A stretch of 64,000 nucleotides of DNA from Nocardioides donggukensis (GTDB lineage: Bacteria; Actinomycetota; Actinomycetes; Propionibacteriales; Nocardioidaceae), in assembly GCF_014842875.1 (NCBI RefSeq), contig NZ_JACYXZ010000002.1:558001-622000 (forward strand), read 5' to 3'. Shown piece by piece: positions 46,948-55,288 of the stretch. Under the pieces are notes generated by a model. It had not been told where the DNA came from. It saw only the letters and a program-made list of their open reading frames with translations, and did not search any database. Position numbers and translations under genes: made by a program. Positions within the stretch are counted from its first letter, which is position 1. The number at the start of each line of letters is the position of its first letter.

Positions 46948-47070
46948 CCGCCCGCCAGACCATTCATCCGATGGACACCCCGGGCGCCGGTCGCAGGCCG
47001 ACCCGCATGCCCCAGCGTCGAGGCATCGGGGGTTGAGCGATTCGAGCGTCACCTGCCTCGAAGGAACCCG

Positions 47071-48786
47071 ATGAACGACGTCCCCAGCACACCCTCCCCC
47101 GCCGTGATCCCGCGCCCCAAGCGCGGTGAGGGCCAGTGGGAGCTCGGCTACCGCGAGCCCCTCAACGCCAACGAGCAGGCCAAGAAGGACGACGACGCCC
47201 TCAACGTCCGGGCCCGCATCGAGAACATCTACTCCCGGCGCGGCTTCGCCTCGATCGACCCCAGCGACCTGCGCGGCCGGATGCGCTGGTGGGGGCTCTA
47301 CACCCAGCGCCGGCCCGGCTTCGACGGCGGCAAGACCGCCACCCTCGAGCCCTGGGAGCTCGACGACGAGTTCTTCATGATGCGGGTCCGCAGCGACGGG
47401 GCCCTGCTCGGCGTCGACCAGCTCCGCACCCTCGGCGAGGTCTCCGAGACCTACGCCCGCGGCACCGCGGACGTCACCGACCGCAGCAACATCCAGTACC
47501 ACTGGATCCGGATCGAGGACGTGCCCGCGATCTGGGAGCGGCTCGAGTCCGTCGGCCTCGAGACCCAGGAGGCCTGCGGCGACTCCCCGCGGCCGTTCCT
47601 TGGCTCCCCCGTCGCCGGCATCGCCAAGGACGAGCTGATCGACGGCTCGGAGGCCCTCGCCGAGATCAAGCGCCGGTTCATCGGCAACCCGGACTTCTCC
47701 AACCTGCCGCGCAAGTTCAAGACCGCGCTGACCGGGCACCCCAGCCACGACGTCGCGCCCGAGGTCAACGACGTCTCCTTCGTCGGCACCGTCCACCCCG
47801 AGCACGGCCCGGGCTTCGACCTGTGGGTCGGCGGCGGGCTGTCCACGAACCCGATGCTCGCCCAGAAGCTCGGTGTCTGGATCCCGCTGGAGGAGGTGGC
47901 CGACGCCTGGGAGGGCGTGGCCTCCATCTTCCGCGACTACGGCTACCGCCGGCTCCGCTCCCGGGCCCGCCTGAAGTTCCTGGTCGCCGACTGGGGGGTC
48001 GAGACGTTCCGCGAGGTCCTCGAGACCCGCTACCTGGGCCGGGCCCTGGTCTCGAACCCCTCTCCCGAGGTCCCGACCCGGCAGGGCGACCACATCGGCG
48101 TCCACGAGCAGAAGGACGGCCGGTTCTACGTGGGCGTCGCCCCGGTCGCCGGCCGGGTCGACGGGTCGACGCTGGTCGGCCTGGCCGACGTCGTCGAGCG
48201 GTACGGCGCCGCGGGCGCCCGGCTGACGGCGTACCAGAAGATCGTGGTGCTCGGCGTCGAGCCCGCAGACGTCGAGGCGCTGGTCGCCGACCTGGACGCG
48301 ATCGGCCTCAGCGCCCGGCCGTCGAACTGGCGACGGAGCACGATGGCCTGCACCGGCCTGGAGTTCTGCAAGCTCGCGATCGTGGAGACCAAGGCCCGGG
48401 CCGCAGACCTCGTGGACGTGCTCGAGCAGCGGTTCCCCGAGCTCGACGTGCCGATCACCGTCAACGTGAACGGCTGCCCCAACGCCTGCGCCCGCACCCA
48501 GGTCGCCGACATCGGCCTGAAGGGGCAGCTGGTCATGGACTCCGACGGCCGACAGGTCGAGGGCTTCCAGGTGCACCTCGGAGGGGCGCTGGGGCTGGGC
48601 GCGAACTTCGGCCGCAAGCTGCGCGCCCACAAGGTCACCAGCACCGGCCTCGACGACTACATCACCAACGTGGTCGGCGCCTTCCTCGCCGACCGGCGAG
48701 ACGGAGAGTCGTTCGCGGCGTGGGCGGCCCGCGCCGACGACGAGCTGCTCCGCGGCGACCGGGTGCTCGCCGGGACCCCGGCATGA
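47071..48786 (+). CDS. Ferredoxin-dependent sulfite (nitrite/sulfite) reductase
   Basis: 571 residues with two ferredoxin-like half domains (from about 80 and about 345) and the siroheme/[4Fe-4S] cysteines in ACTGLEFC (about 427-434) and NGCPNAC (about 468-474). It reduces sulfite to sulfide with six electrons. The neighbouring APS/PAPS reductase and sirohydrochlorin chelatase genes favour sulfite over nitrite as substrate. The start has GAAGGA 6 nt upstream. The stop overlaps the next start (ATGA). Confidence 0.93.
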   Translation: MNDVPSTPSPAVIPRPKRGEGQWELGYREPLNANEQAKKDDDALNVRARIENIYSRRGFASIDPSDLRGRMRWWGLYTQRRPGFDGGKTATLEPWELDDEFFMMRVRSDGALLGVDQLRTLGEVSETYARGTADVTDRSNIQYHWIRIEDVPAIWERLESVGLETQEACGDSPRPFLGSPVAGIAKDELIDGSEALAEIKRRFIGNPDFSNLPRKFKTALTGHPSHDVAPEVNDVSFVGTVHPEHGPGFDLWVGGGLSTNPMLAQKLGVWIPLEEVADAWEGVASIFRDYGYRRLRSRARLKFLVADWGVETFREVLETRYLGRALVSNPSPEVPTRQGDHIGVHEQKDGRFYVGVAPVAGRVDGSTLVGLADVVERYGAAGARLTAYQKIVVLGVEPADVEALVADLDAIGLSARPSNWRRSTMACTGLEFCKLAIVETKARAADLVDVLEQRFPELDVPITVNVNGCPNACARTQVADIGLKGQLVMDSDGRQVEGFQVHLGGALGLGANFGRKLRAHKVTSTGLDDYITNVVGAFLADRRDGESFAAWAARADDELLRGDRVLAGTPA

Positions 48787-48950
48787 GCGGCCGCGCGGTG
48801 CCGTTCCACTGCCCCTACTGCGGTGACGAGAACCTCTGGCCCCACGAGGCCACGCACGGCGCGTGGGAGTGCCGCTCGTGCCTGCGCGCGTTCACCGTGA
48901 AGATGCTGGGCCTGATCCGTCCGTCCGGGTCCGGAGGGCCGACCCCGTGA
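48783..48950 (+). CDS. Small zinc-ribbon protein
   Basis: 55 residues with two CxxC pairs: CPYC near residue 10 and CRSC near residue 30, a classic zinc ribbon or rubredoxin-like knuckle, followed by a short basic tail. It overlaps the sulfite reductase stop by 4 nt (ATGA) and the reductase gene cysH by 4 nt (GTGA), so it must be translated as part of this operon. It may bind zinc or iron and assist electron transfer or assembly; this is inferred from position. Confidence 0.75.
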   Translation: MSGRAVPFHCPYCGDENLWPHEATHGAWECRSCLRAFTVKMLGLIRPSGSGGPTP

Positions 48951-49693
48951 CCGCCGCGACCACGGCCGCGGCGCGCGCCTACCGCGGCAGCCACACGCAG
49001 GACCGCTCCCCCGAGGAGCTGCGCGAGATCGTCTCCCACGTGGGCGCCGAGCTCGAGCTGGCGCCGGCCGAGCACATCATCGAGTGGGCGGTCGCGACCT
49101 TCGGCGACCGGTTCGCGATCACCTCCTCCATGGGGGACGCGGTGCTGGCGCACCTCGCGTCGCGGGTCGCACCCGGCATCGACGTGGTGTTCCTCGACAC
49201 CGGCTACCACTTCGCGGAGACCATCGGCACCCGTGACGCCGTCGCGACGACATTGCCGGTCAACCTGCTCACGATCACGCCGAAGCAGACCGTCGCCGAG
49301 CAGGACGCCGAGCACGGCGCCGACCTCTACGCCCGGGACCCGGACCTGTGCTGCCAGCTGCGCAAGGTCCAGCCGCTGGCCGACGCGCTCTCGGGCTACC
49401 AGGCCTGGGCCACCGGGCTGCGCCGGGCCGAGACCCACAACCGGGTGATCGCGCCGGTCGTCGGCTGGGACGCCCGCAAGGGCAAGGTCAAGGTCTCCCC
49501 GCTGGCGCGGTGGAGCGACGAGCAGGTCGACCGCTACGTCGCCGAGCACCGGATCCTGGTCAACCCGCTCGTCGACGACGGCTACCCGTCGATCGGCTGC
49601 TGGCCCTGCACCCGGCGCGTCGCCCCCGGCGAGGACCCGCGCAGCGGCCGCTGGGCCGGCAGCACCAAGACCGAGTGCGGGATCCACGCATGA
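48947..49693 (+). CDS. cysH: Assimilatory adenylylsulfate/phosphoadenylylsulfate reductase
   Basis: 248 residues from GTG 48947, overlapping the zinc-ribbon stop by 4 nt. It has the ATP-PPase-like fold with SSMGDAVLAHL (P-loop) and VVFLDTGYHF. Cysteines 135-136 (LCCQLRK) and 218/221 (GCWPC) form a [4Fe-4S] site, the mark of APS-type reductases, and Cys244 in TECGIH is the catalytic nucleophile. It produces sulfite for the reductase encoded two genes upstream. Confidence 0.93.
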   Translation: MTAATTAAARAYRGSHTQDRSPEELREIVSHVGAELELAPAEHIIEWAVATFGDRFAITSSMGDAVLAHLASRVAPGIDVVFLDTGYHFAETIGTRDAVATTLPVNLLTITPKQTVAEQDAEHGADLYARDPDLCCQLRKVQPLADALSGYQAWATGLRRAETHNRVIAPVVGWDARKGKVKVSPLARWSDEQVDRYVAEHRILVNPLVDDGYPSIGCWPCTRRVAPGEDPRSGRWAGSTKTECGIHA

Positions 49694-49791
49694 ACCCCGC
49701 ACCGCTTCCCGTCCACGCACGACCCACCCCAGCGCGGGCCGACACCGGCGTCGCCCCGCACCGCACCACCACCGAAGGGAGGCCGCACTGA
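49690..49791 (+). CDS. Possible small coupled open frame
   Basis: 33 codons from ATG 49690, overlapping the cysH stop by 4 nt; its TGA overlaps the A of the next start. The peptide is Pro/Arg/Thr-rich with no recognisable domain, and the ribosome-binding site of the next gene lies inside it. It may serve only to carry ribosomes from cysH to the chelatase gene, or it may be untranslated spacer. Confidence 0.3.
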   Translation: MNPAPLPVHARPTPARADTGVAPHRTTTEGRPH

Positions 49792-50534
49792 TGGCCGCTC
49801 CTGCCCTGGTCGCCCTGGCTCACGGAAGCCGGGACCCGCGATCCGCCGCCACCATCAAGTCGCTCGTCGCCGAGGTCCGAGGACTGCGCCCGGACCTGCG
49901 GGTCGAGGCCGCCTTCCTCGAGCTGTCCCGACCCACGTTCGGCACCGTCGTCGACCGGCTGGTCAAGGCCGGCCACGAGGAGATCGTGGTCGTGCCGCTC
50001 CTCCTCAGCGACGCCTACCACGCCCAGGTCGACGTCCCCGCCGCGATCGCCGAGCAGCTGGAGCGGCACCCGCAGCTGCGGATCCGGGCGAGCGGCATCC
50101 TCGGTCTCGAGAACGCCTTCCTCCAGGTGCTCGACGTCCGGATGCGCGAGGCCCTCAAGGACGCGCGGGTGCGTGAGCTCGACGCCCTCGTGCTGGCCGC
50201 CGCCGGCTCCAGCAACGCGCTGGCCAACCAGGCGGTCGGTCGGCTGGCCCGGGTCTGGGGCAGCCACCACAAGCTCCCGGTCAAGGCGGCGTTCGCCTCC
50301 AGCACGCCCCCGGCGACCGGCGAGGCGGTCCGCGCGTTCCGAGCCGAGGGTCGCCGCCACATCGCGGTCGCCTCGCTGTTCCTGGCGCCCGGCTTCCTGC
50401 CGGACCGGGCCGCCGAGCTCGCCGTCGAGGCCGGCGCGGTCGCGGTCTCGGCGCCGCTCGGGGCGCACCCGACGGTGGCCAGGACGATCCTGGCCCGGTA
50501 CGCCGTCGGCGCGGTCGAGCTGGTGCCCGTCTGA
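49791..50534 (+). CDS. Sirohydrochlorin chelatase (CbiX/SirB type)
   Basis: 247 residues made of two CbiX-like halves. The N-terminal half has ALAHGSRDPRS with the metal-site histidine, and VPLLLSDAYHAQVDVP carries the second. It inserts Fe2+ into sirohydrochlorin to make siroheme, the cofactor of the sulfite reductase in the same operon. GGGAGG lies 8 nt before the ATG. Confidence 0.9.
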   Translation: MAAPALVALAHGSRDPRSAATIKSLVAEVRGLRPDLRVEAAFLELSRPTFGTVVDRLVKAGHEEIVVVPLLLSDAYHAQVDVPAAIAEQLERHPQLRIRASGILGLENAFLQVLDVRMREALKDARVRELDALVLAAAGSSNALANQAVGRLARVWGSHHKLPVKAAFASSTPPATGEAVRAFRAEGRRHIAVASLFLAPGFLPDRAAELAVEAGAVAVSAPLGAHPTVARTILARYAVGAVELVPV

Positions 50535-50595
50535 GTGGCGGTCTGAGCGCCCGACCGAGTGCCCGCCCGAGTAACTGCCTGCGCGGCGGGTGCGG

Positions 50596-51018
50596 TCAGC
50601 CGACCAGCGTCGAGAGCAGCCGGTCCAGCTGACGGGCCGGTTCCGCGGTGAGACCACCGTGGACCGGCCCGGGCTGGAGCACGGTGCTGCGCGGAGCCTT
50701 GAGGAAGCCGAACCGGGTGCCGACCGGCTGCCGCCCGGCCAGCCCCGCCGCGGCGTCACCGGCGCAGACCCCCTCGACGAAGGCCAGGGCGTCGCACACC
50801 TGCTGGGGGTCCAGGCCCGGATCGAGCGCCCGCAGCCGGGAGGCGTCGACGCTCCACGCCACCTCGAGGAAGTCCGCCTCCTGGCAGTGCAGCACCACGC
50901 CGACGTTGAGGAACTCCTCTCGGTCGACGCGCGGCACGCAGCGCAGCACGATGTACTGGTAGGGGTACTGGTAGGGATGCTGATAGGGGTGCTGGTGACC
51001 CTGCGCCGGACCGCTCAT
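50596..51018 (-). CDS. DUF3037 family protein
   Basis: 140 residues. After an N-terminal run of His-Pro-Tyr-Gln repeats (HPYQHPYQYPYQY) comes the DUF3037 core (IVLRCVPRVDREEFLNVGVV). The family is commonly found next to HipA-like kinases, as here, where its start overlaps the kinase stop by 4 nt. Its function is unknown; it may be a partner or antidote of the kinase. Confidence 0.82.
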   Translation of the reverse strand: MSGPAQGHQHPYQHPYQYPYQYIVLRCVPRVDREEFLNVGVVLHCQEADFLEVAWSVDASRLRALDPGLDPQQVCDALAFVEGVCAGDAAAGLAGRQPVGTRFGFLKAPRSTVLQPGPVHGGLTAEPARQLDRLLSTLVG

Positions 51019-51791
51019 GCCGCACCTCGCGGAAGCCAGGTCCGGCTGCCGAGCCGGGCGAGGAGGAAGTCGAGGTAGGCGGCCCGGACCGCGTCGGCGT
51101 CCTCCGCCCCCGGCATCGGGTCCAGCCAGAGGTCCGGCACCTGGGCGAGGACATCACGGAACACCTCGGCGCCCAGCGCGTCCGCGGCCGCCCGGTCCAC
51201 CTGCGCCAGCAGCTCCGGCTGCGTCTCCAGCACGCGCCCCATCACGTGATCGGCCGGGTCCCACGGCTGGGCCGCGAACCGGTCCGGGTCGCCGGCGCCG
51301 CCGTGCCAGCCGTGGTGGAACCACAGGGCGGCACCGTGATCGATGGCCCACAGCTCCCCGTGCCAGACCAGCAGGTTCGGGTTGCGCCAGGTGCGGTCGA
51401 CGTTCGCGGTGAAGGCGTCCAGCCAGAGGATCCGCGCCCCCAGCTCCCCGGCGTCGGCCAGGTCGCCGTCGACGCCGAACGCCCCCGGCAGGAAGTCCAC
51501 CCCGAGGTTGCAGCCGATGCTGGCGCGCAACAGGTCCTGCACCTCCTCGTCGGCCTCGTAGCGTGCGATCGCGTCGCCGAGCTCCAGCGCCACCAGTCGC
51601 GGCGTCGGCACCCCGAGGCGCTCGGCGATGCCGGCGACCACCACCTCGGCCACCAGCACCCGCACGCCCTGGCCGGCGCCGCGGAACTTGCACACGTAGG
51701 TGCCCAGGTCGTCGGCCTCGACGAGCCCGGGGAGCGAGCCGCCCTCCCGCAGCGGGGCGACGTACCGGGTCACCGTGGCCGTAGGGATCAT
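51015..51791 (-). CDS. HipA-like protein kinase
   Basis: 258 residues, shorter than HipA toxins (about 440) and lacking their N-subdomain. Visible kinase elements are a P-loop-side lysine in YVCKFRG (Lys35), the catalytic loop NVDRTWRNPNLL with Asp132, and the metal-binding Asp151 in AIDHG. It could phosphorylate a protein or small molecule. It sits between PPK2 and DUF3037 genes with 4-nt overlaps on both sides. Confidence 0.82.
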   Translation of the reverse strand: MIPTATVTRYVAPLREGGSLPGLVEADDLGTYVCKFRGAGQGVRVLVAEVVVAGIAERLGVPTPRLVALELGDAIARYEADEEVQDLLRASIGCNLGVDFLPGAFGVDGDLADAGELGARILWLDAFTANVDRTWRNPNLLVWHGELWAIDHGAALWFHHGWHGGAGDPDRFAAQPWDPADHVMGRVLETQPELLAQVDRAAADALGAEVFRDVLAQVPDLWLDPMPGAEDADAVRAAYLDFLLARLGSRTWLPRGAA

Positions 51792-52663
51792 GCGACGGGT
51801 TCCTCCGCGACCAGCCTGGCCCGCTGCTCGGCGACGTCGAAGTCGGCCTCCGGCCACTGCAGGTCCAGTCGTTGCAGTGCGCCGAGGAGCAGGTGGCCGA
51901 CGGCGAGGTTGCGGTACCACTTGCGGTCTCCCGGGATGACGTACCAGGGCGCCACCTCGGTGTGGGTGCGCTCCAGCGCGATCTCGTACGCCTCCCGGTA
52001 GGCCGGCCAGACCCGGCGCTCGTCGATGTCCCCGGGGTTGAACTTCCAGTGCTTCGTGGGGTCGTCCAGCCTGGCCAGCAGCCGCTCGCGCTGCTCCTCG
52101 GCGGAGATGTGCAGCATGCACTTGACCACCACGGTGCCCTGGTCGACCAGCTCGGCCTCGAAGTCGTTGATGGCGTCGTAGCGACGCTCCAGCTCCGCCG
52201 GGTCGGCCAGCTCGCGCACCCGGGCGATGAGGACGTCCTCGTAGTGGGAGCGGTCGAAGACGCCGACGAAGCCGGGCTCGGGCAGAGCCCTGCGGATCCG
52301 CCACAGGAAGTCGTGGGCCAGCTCCTCCTCGGTCGGTGCCTTGAAGCTGGTGATCGCCACCCCCTGCGGGTCCACCAGCCCGACCGTGTGTCGCAGCGTG
52401 CCGCCCTTGCCGGAGGTGTCCATCCCCTGCAGCACCAGCAGGATCCGGTGCCGGGCGCCGACGGCCCGGGTGGCGAACAGGCGCTCCTGCAGGTCCGCCA
52501 GCTCGTCGCCCAGCCCGGCCAGCGCCTTCTTGCCCGCCTTCTTGTCGCCGTCGAAGGCGGGCTTGCCGTGCGGGTCGATGGCGGTCAGGTCCGGTCGGCC
52601 GCCGCTGAGCCGGTGGGCCGACTCGAACGCCGCGGCGCCGGTGGGCTGGGAGGAGTCGGTCAT
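51788..52663 (-). CDS. Polyphosphate kinase 2 family protein
   Basis: 291 residues, a one-domain PPK2 with Walker A GMDTSGKGG (80-88), the lid region with basic residues and Walker B GVFDRSHYEDVL. Enzymes of this type move phosphate between polyphosphate and nucleotides (AMP, ADP or GDP); the sequence alone does not settle which. It is the first gene of the PPK2-HipA-like-DUF3037 trio and diverges from a HAD hydrolase gene. Confidence 0.92.
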   Translation of the reverse strand: MTDSSQPTGAAAFESAHRLSGGRPDLTAIDPHGKPAFDGDKKAGKKALAGLGDELADLQERLFATRAVGARHRILLVLQGMDTSGKGGTLRHTVGLVDPQGVAITSFKAPTEEELAHDFLWRIRRALPEPGFVGVFDRSHYEDVLIARVRELADPAELERRYDAINDFEAELVDQGTVVVKCMLHISAEEQRERLLARLDDPTKHWKFNPGDIDERRVWPAYREAYEIALERTHTEVAPWYVIPGDRKWYRNLAVGHLLLGALQRLDLQWPEADFDVAEQRARLVAEEPVA

Positions 52664-52795
52664 GGGCTCACCCTAAGGGCCTCGCCCGGCGTCGGCGCCC
52701 GAGCCCGGGGCGCAGGAGCGGGCCGACACGGGTTTGCGACCCGGCGGTGCGGGCACCGGGCAGGAGACCCCCGGCCACCCTCTCGGAGGAACCCC

Positions 52796-53470
52796 ATGAC
52801 CAGCCCCCACGTCGACCCGCTGCAGGGAGTCGATGCCGTCATCCTCGACCTCGACGGGACCCTCGTCGACTCGGTCTACCCACACGTGGTGGCCTGGCGG
52901 CGCGCCCTGCTCGACGTCGGCGTCGACGTGGCCGCCTGGCAGATCCACCGGGCCATCGGCATGGGCGGCGACCGGCTGGTGACCGCGGTGGCCGGCGCGT
53001 CGGTCGAGACCGCACTCGGGGACCAGGTCCGCAAGCTCCACGACGAGCACTTCGAGGAGCTGCTGGACCAGGTCACCGCGCTCGACGGTGCCGCGGAGCT
53101 GCTCGAGGTCCTGCGCGGACGCGGGCTGCAGCTGCTGCTGGCCAGCTCCGGCGACGCCGGCACCGCCGACCGGCTGCTCGACCTGGTCGAGGGCCACTCC
53201 ATGATCCGGGTCCGCGTGGCCGGGGGCGACGTCGAGCGCAGCAAGCCGGCGACCGACCTGCTCGACGCCGCGCTCGAGCGGGGCGGTGCGACCCGGGCGC
53301 TCGTGGTCGGGGACTCGGTGTGGGACGTCGAGGCGGCCCGAGCCCGGGACCTGCCCTGCGTGGCCCTGCGCACCGGCGGGGTCCCGGAAGCCGAGCTGCT
53401 CGAGGCCGGGGCCCTCGACGTGTTCGACGGCCCCGCCGAGCTGGCCAGGCGACTGGCGCCGTCGGGCTGA
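52796..53470 (+). CDS. HAD family hydrolase
   Basis: 224 residues from ATG 52796 with GGAGGA 6 nt upstream. Motif I DLDGTLVDS (about 18-26), motif II LASSGDAG, the lysine in SKPATD and motif IV VVGDSVWDVEAA are all intact. The cap resembles phosphoglycolate phosphatase or beta-phosphoglucomutase types. It should dephosphorylate a small metabolite. A hairpin follows the stop. Confidence 0.9.
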   Translation: MTSPHVDPLQGVDAVILDLDGTLVDSVYPHVVAWRRALLDVGVDVAAWQIHRAIGMGGDRLVTAVAGASVETALGDQVRKLHDEHFEELLDQVTALDGAAELLEVLRGRGLQLLLASSGDAGTADRLLDLVEGHSMIRVRVAGGDVERSKPATDLLDAALERGGATRALVVGDSVWDVEAARARDLPCVALRTGGVPEAELLEAGALDVFDGPAELARRLAPSG

Positions 53471-53493
53471 CCCCAGCGTGGCCGTCACTGGGG
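53471..53493 (+). terminator. Hairpin after the HAD hydrolase gene
   Basis: CCCCAG-(11 nt)-CTGGGG directly follows the stop codon. Only a short TT follows, so this is a weak intrinsic terminator at best. Confidence 0.4.
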
Positions 53494-53627
53494 TTGGCAT
53501 GACCCACTGGTGCTATGCCGACTGGTCCAGTATGGTCACGAAAGAGCAACGAACACGCCCCCCGGGCGCGTGACCCACACCCGCTGAAGCCATCGGCAGG
53601 CATCGTTCGACTCCTTGGAGTGAACAC

Positions 53628-54473
53628 GTGCACCCGACCGCTGAACGCCCCTCTCCCGTCGACACCCGCCCGTCCGGAACCGGGACCACCTCGCTGCCCC
53701 GCGCCGAGCGGATCACGCTCACCGACCAGCTCCTGCACCAGGCCGCGGCCACCGACGATCCGGAGCGCCGGCAGCGCAACCTCGACCGGGTCGTGCTGCT
53801 CAACATGGGCGTCGCCCGCAGCCTCGCCGGCCAGCACCGCGGCAAGGGGGTCGCCCAGGAGGACCTCGAGCAGGTCGCCTACCTGGCGCTGGTCCGGGCC
53901 GCGGCGCGCTTCGACCCGGGCCGGGACCGGGACTTCCTCAGCTACGCGGTCCCGACCGTGCGCGGCGAGCTCAAGAAGCACTTCCGGGACGCCGGCTGGA
54001 TGGTGCGGCCGCCGCGGCGCACCCAGGAGATCCAGTCGCGCGTGATCCGCACCCGGGACACGCTCAGGCACACGCTCGACCGGACGCCGAGCACCGCCGA
54101 GATCGCGGCCGCGCTGGGCGAGCCCGAGCAGGCCGTCCTCGACGCGCTGACCGCGGAGGGGTGCTTCCACCCGACCTCCCTCGACCGCCCGGTCGGGGAC
54201 GAGAGCGACTCCGGCACGGCGCTCGGCGACCTGCTGGCCCTGGAGGAGGACCGCGACCACGAGGCGGCCGAGGCCCGGCTGATGCTGCGCCCGGTGGTCC
54301 GCCGACTGCGCGAGCGGGACCGGCGGATCCTCGCCCTCCGCTTCTACGACGGCCGCACCCAGCAGGAGATCGCCGACGAGCTCGGAGTGACCCAGATGCA
54401 GGTGTCGCGGCTGCTGTCGCGGATCCTGCGCAACCTGCGGGACTCGCTCGAGGAGCCGGCCCGGGTCGGATGA
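53628..54473 (+). CDS. SigB/SigF-type RNA polymerase sigma factor
   Basis: 281 residues from GTG 53628, with GGAG 7 nt upstream. Region 2 (DLEQVAYLALVRAAARFDPGRDRDFLSYAVPTVRGELK, cited as a landmark in part), region 3 (RTPSTAEIAAALG) and region 4 with the helix-turn-helix (QQEIADELGVTQMQVSRLLSRIL) are complete. This stress/sporulation type is usually held by an RsbW-like anti-sigma kinase. None stands alone here, but a large protein with an RsbW-like domain is encoded two genes downstream on the opposite strand. Confidence 0.92.
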   Translation: MHPTAERPSPVDTRPSGTGTTSLPRAERITLTDQLLHQAAATDDPERRQRNLDRVVLLNMGVARSLAGQHRGKGVAQEDLEQVAYLALVRAAARFDPGRDRDFLSYAVPTVRGELKKHFRDAGWMVRPPRRTQEIQSRVIRTRDTLRHTLDRTPSTAEIAAALGEPEQAVLDALTAEGCFHPTSLDRPVGDESDSGTALGDLLALEEDRDHEAAEARLMLRPVVRRLRERDRRILALRFYDGRTQQEIADELGVTQMQVSRLLSRILRNLRDSLEEPARVG

Positions 54474-54529
54474 GCACGGGACGCCCGAGCACAGGTCCTC
54501 GGGCGGACCGGGAGGGGTACGCTCCAGGC

Positions 54530-55288
54530 ATGGCCGCGCCCGACCACCTGCCGTTGGACCACGATCCGGCGGCCTTCTTCGCCCGACTCAGCCACGAGCT
54601 GTTCGCCCAGGGCGAGGAGCATCCGACGCTGGAGGCCATCTGCCACGGCTCCCTGGCGGTGCTGCCGGCGGCCGAGTTCTGCGGCATCACCGTCCGCCGT
54701 CGCCGCCACCGGCTCGAGACGGTCTGCTCCAGCGACCCGCTCGCCGACGCCTGCGACGAGCTTCAGTACCAGCTCGACGAGGGGCCGTGCGTGGACTCGG
54801 CCCGCGAGGACGAGCCGTACCTCGTGCACGAGACCGGCGCCGACCCGCGCTGGCCACGCTGGGGGCCGCGGGTGGCGAAGCTCGGCGTGCACTCGATCGT
54901 CAGCGTCCAGCTGACGTCGTCGATCAGGACCGACCCCGACGACCCGCTCGGCGCGATCAACATCTACTCGCGCCGACCGGAGGCGTTCACCGAGGACGAC
55001 CTCGCGCTGGCCCTGGTCTATGCCACGCACGCCGGCAACGCCCTCGCCTCGGTGCGTCAGGTGAGCGGGCTCCAGGCCGCCATGCACGGCCGGCACCTGA
55101 TCGGGGTCGCCCAGGGGGTACTGATGCAGCGCTACGAGCTGACGATGGAGCAGGCCTTCGAGACGCTCCAGCGGTACTCCAGCCATGCGAACGTCAAGCT
55201 GCGCGAGGTGGCCGAGACCGTGATCGCCGAGGGCAGGCTGCCCTCGGGCTACGAGTCGATGTCCCGGGTCGAGCCGGACCCCGTCTGA
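54530..55288 (+). CDS. GAF-ANTAR domain regulator
   Basis: 252 residues from ATG 54530. A GAF sensor domain (about 20-175; CGITVRRRRH and YQLDEGPCVDSAREDEPYLV as landmarks) is followed by a C-terminal ANTAR domain (about 188-240; IGVAQGVLMQRYELTMEQAF). ANTAR proteins bind paired RNA hairpins and prevent transcription termination. The target is not apparent in this window. Its last 40 nt overlap the end of the converging phosphatase gene. Confidence 0.9.
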   Translation: MAAPDHLPLDHDPAAFFARLSHELFAQGEEHPTLEAICHGSLAVLPAAEFCGITVRRRRHRLETVCSSDPLADACDELQYQLDEGPCVDSAREDEPYLVHETGADPRWPRWGPRVAKLGVHSIVSVQLTSSIRTDPDDPLGAINIYSRRPEAFTEDDLALALVYATHAGNALASVRQVSGLQAAMHGRHLIGVAQGVLMQRYELTMEQAFETLQRYSSHANVKLREVAETVIAEGRLPSGYESMSRVEPDPV

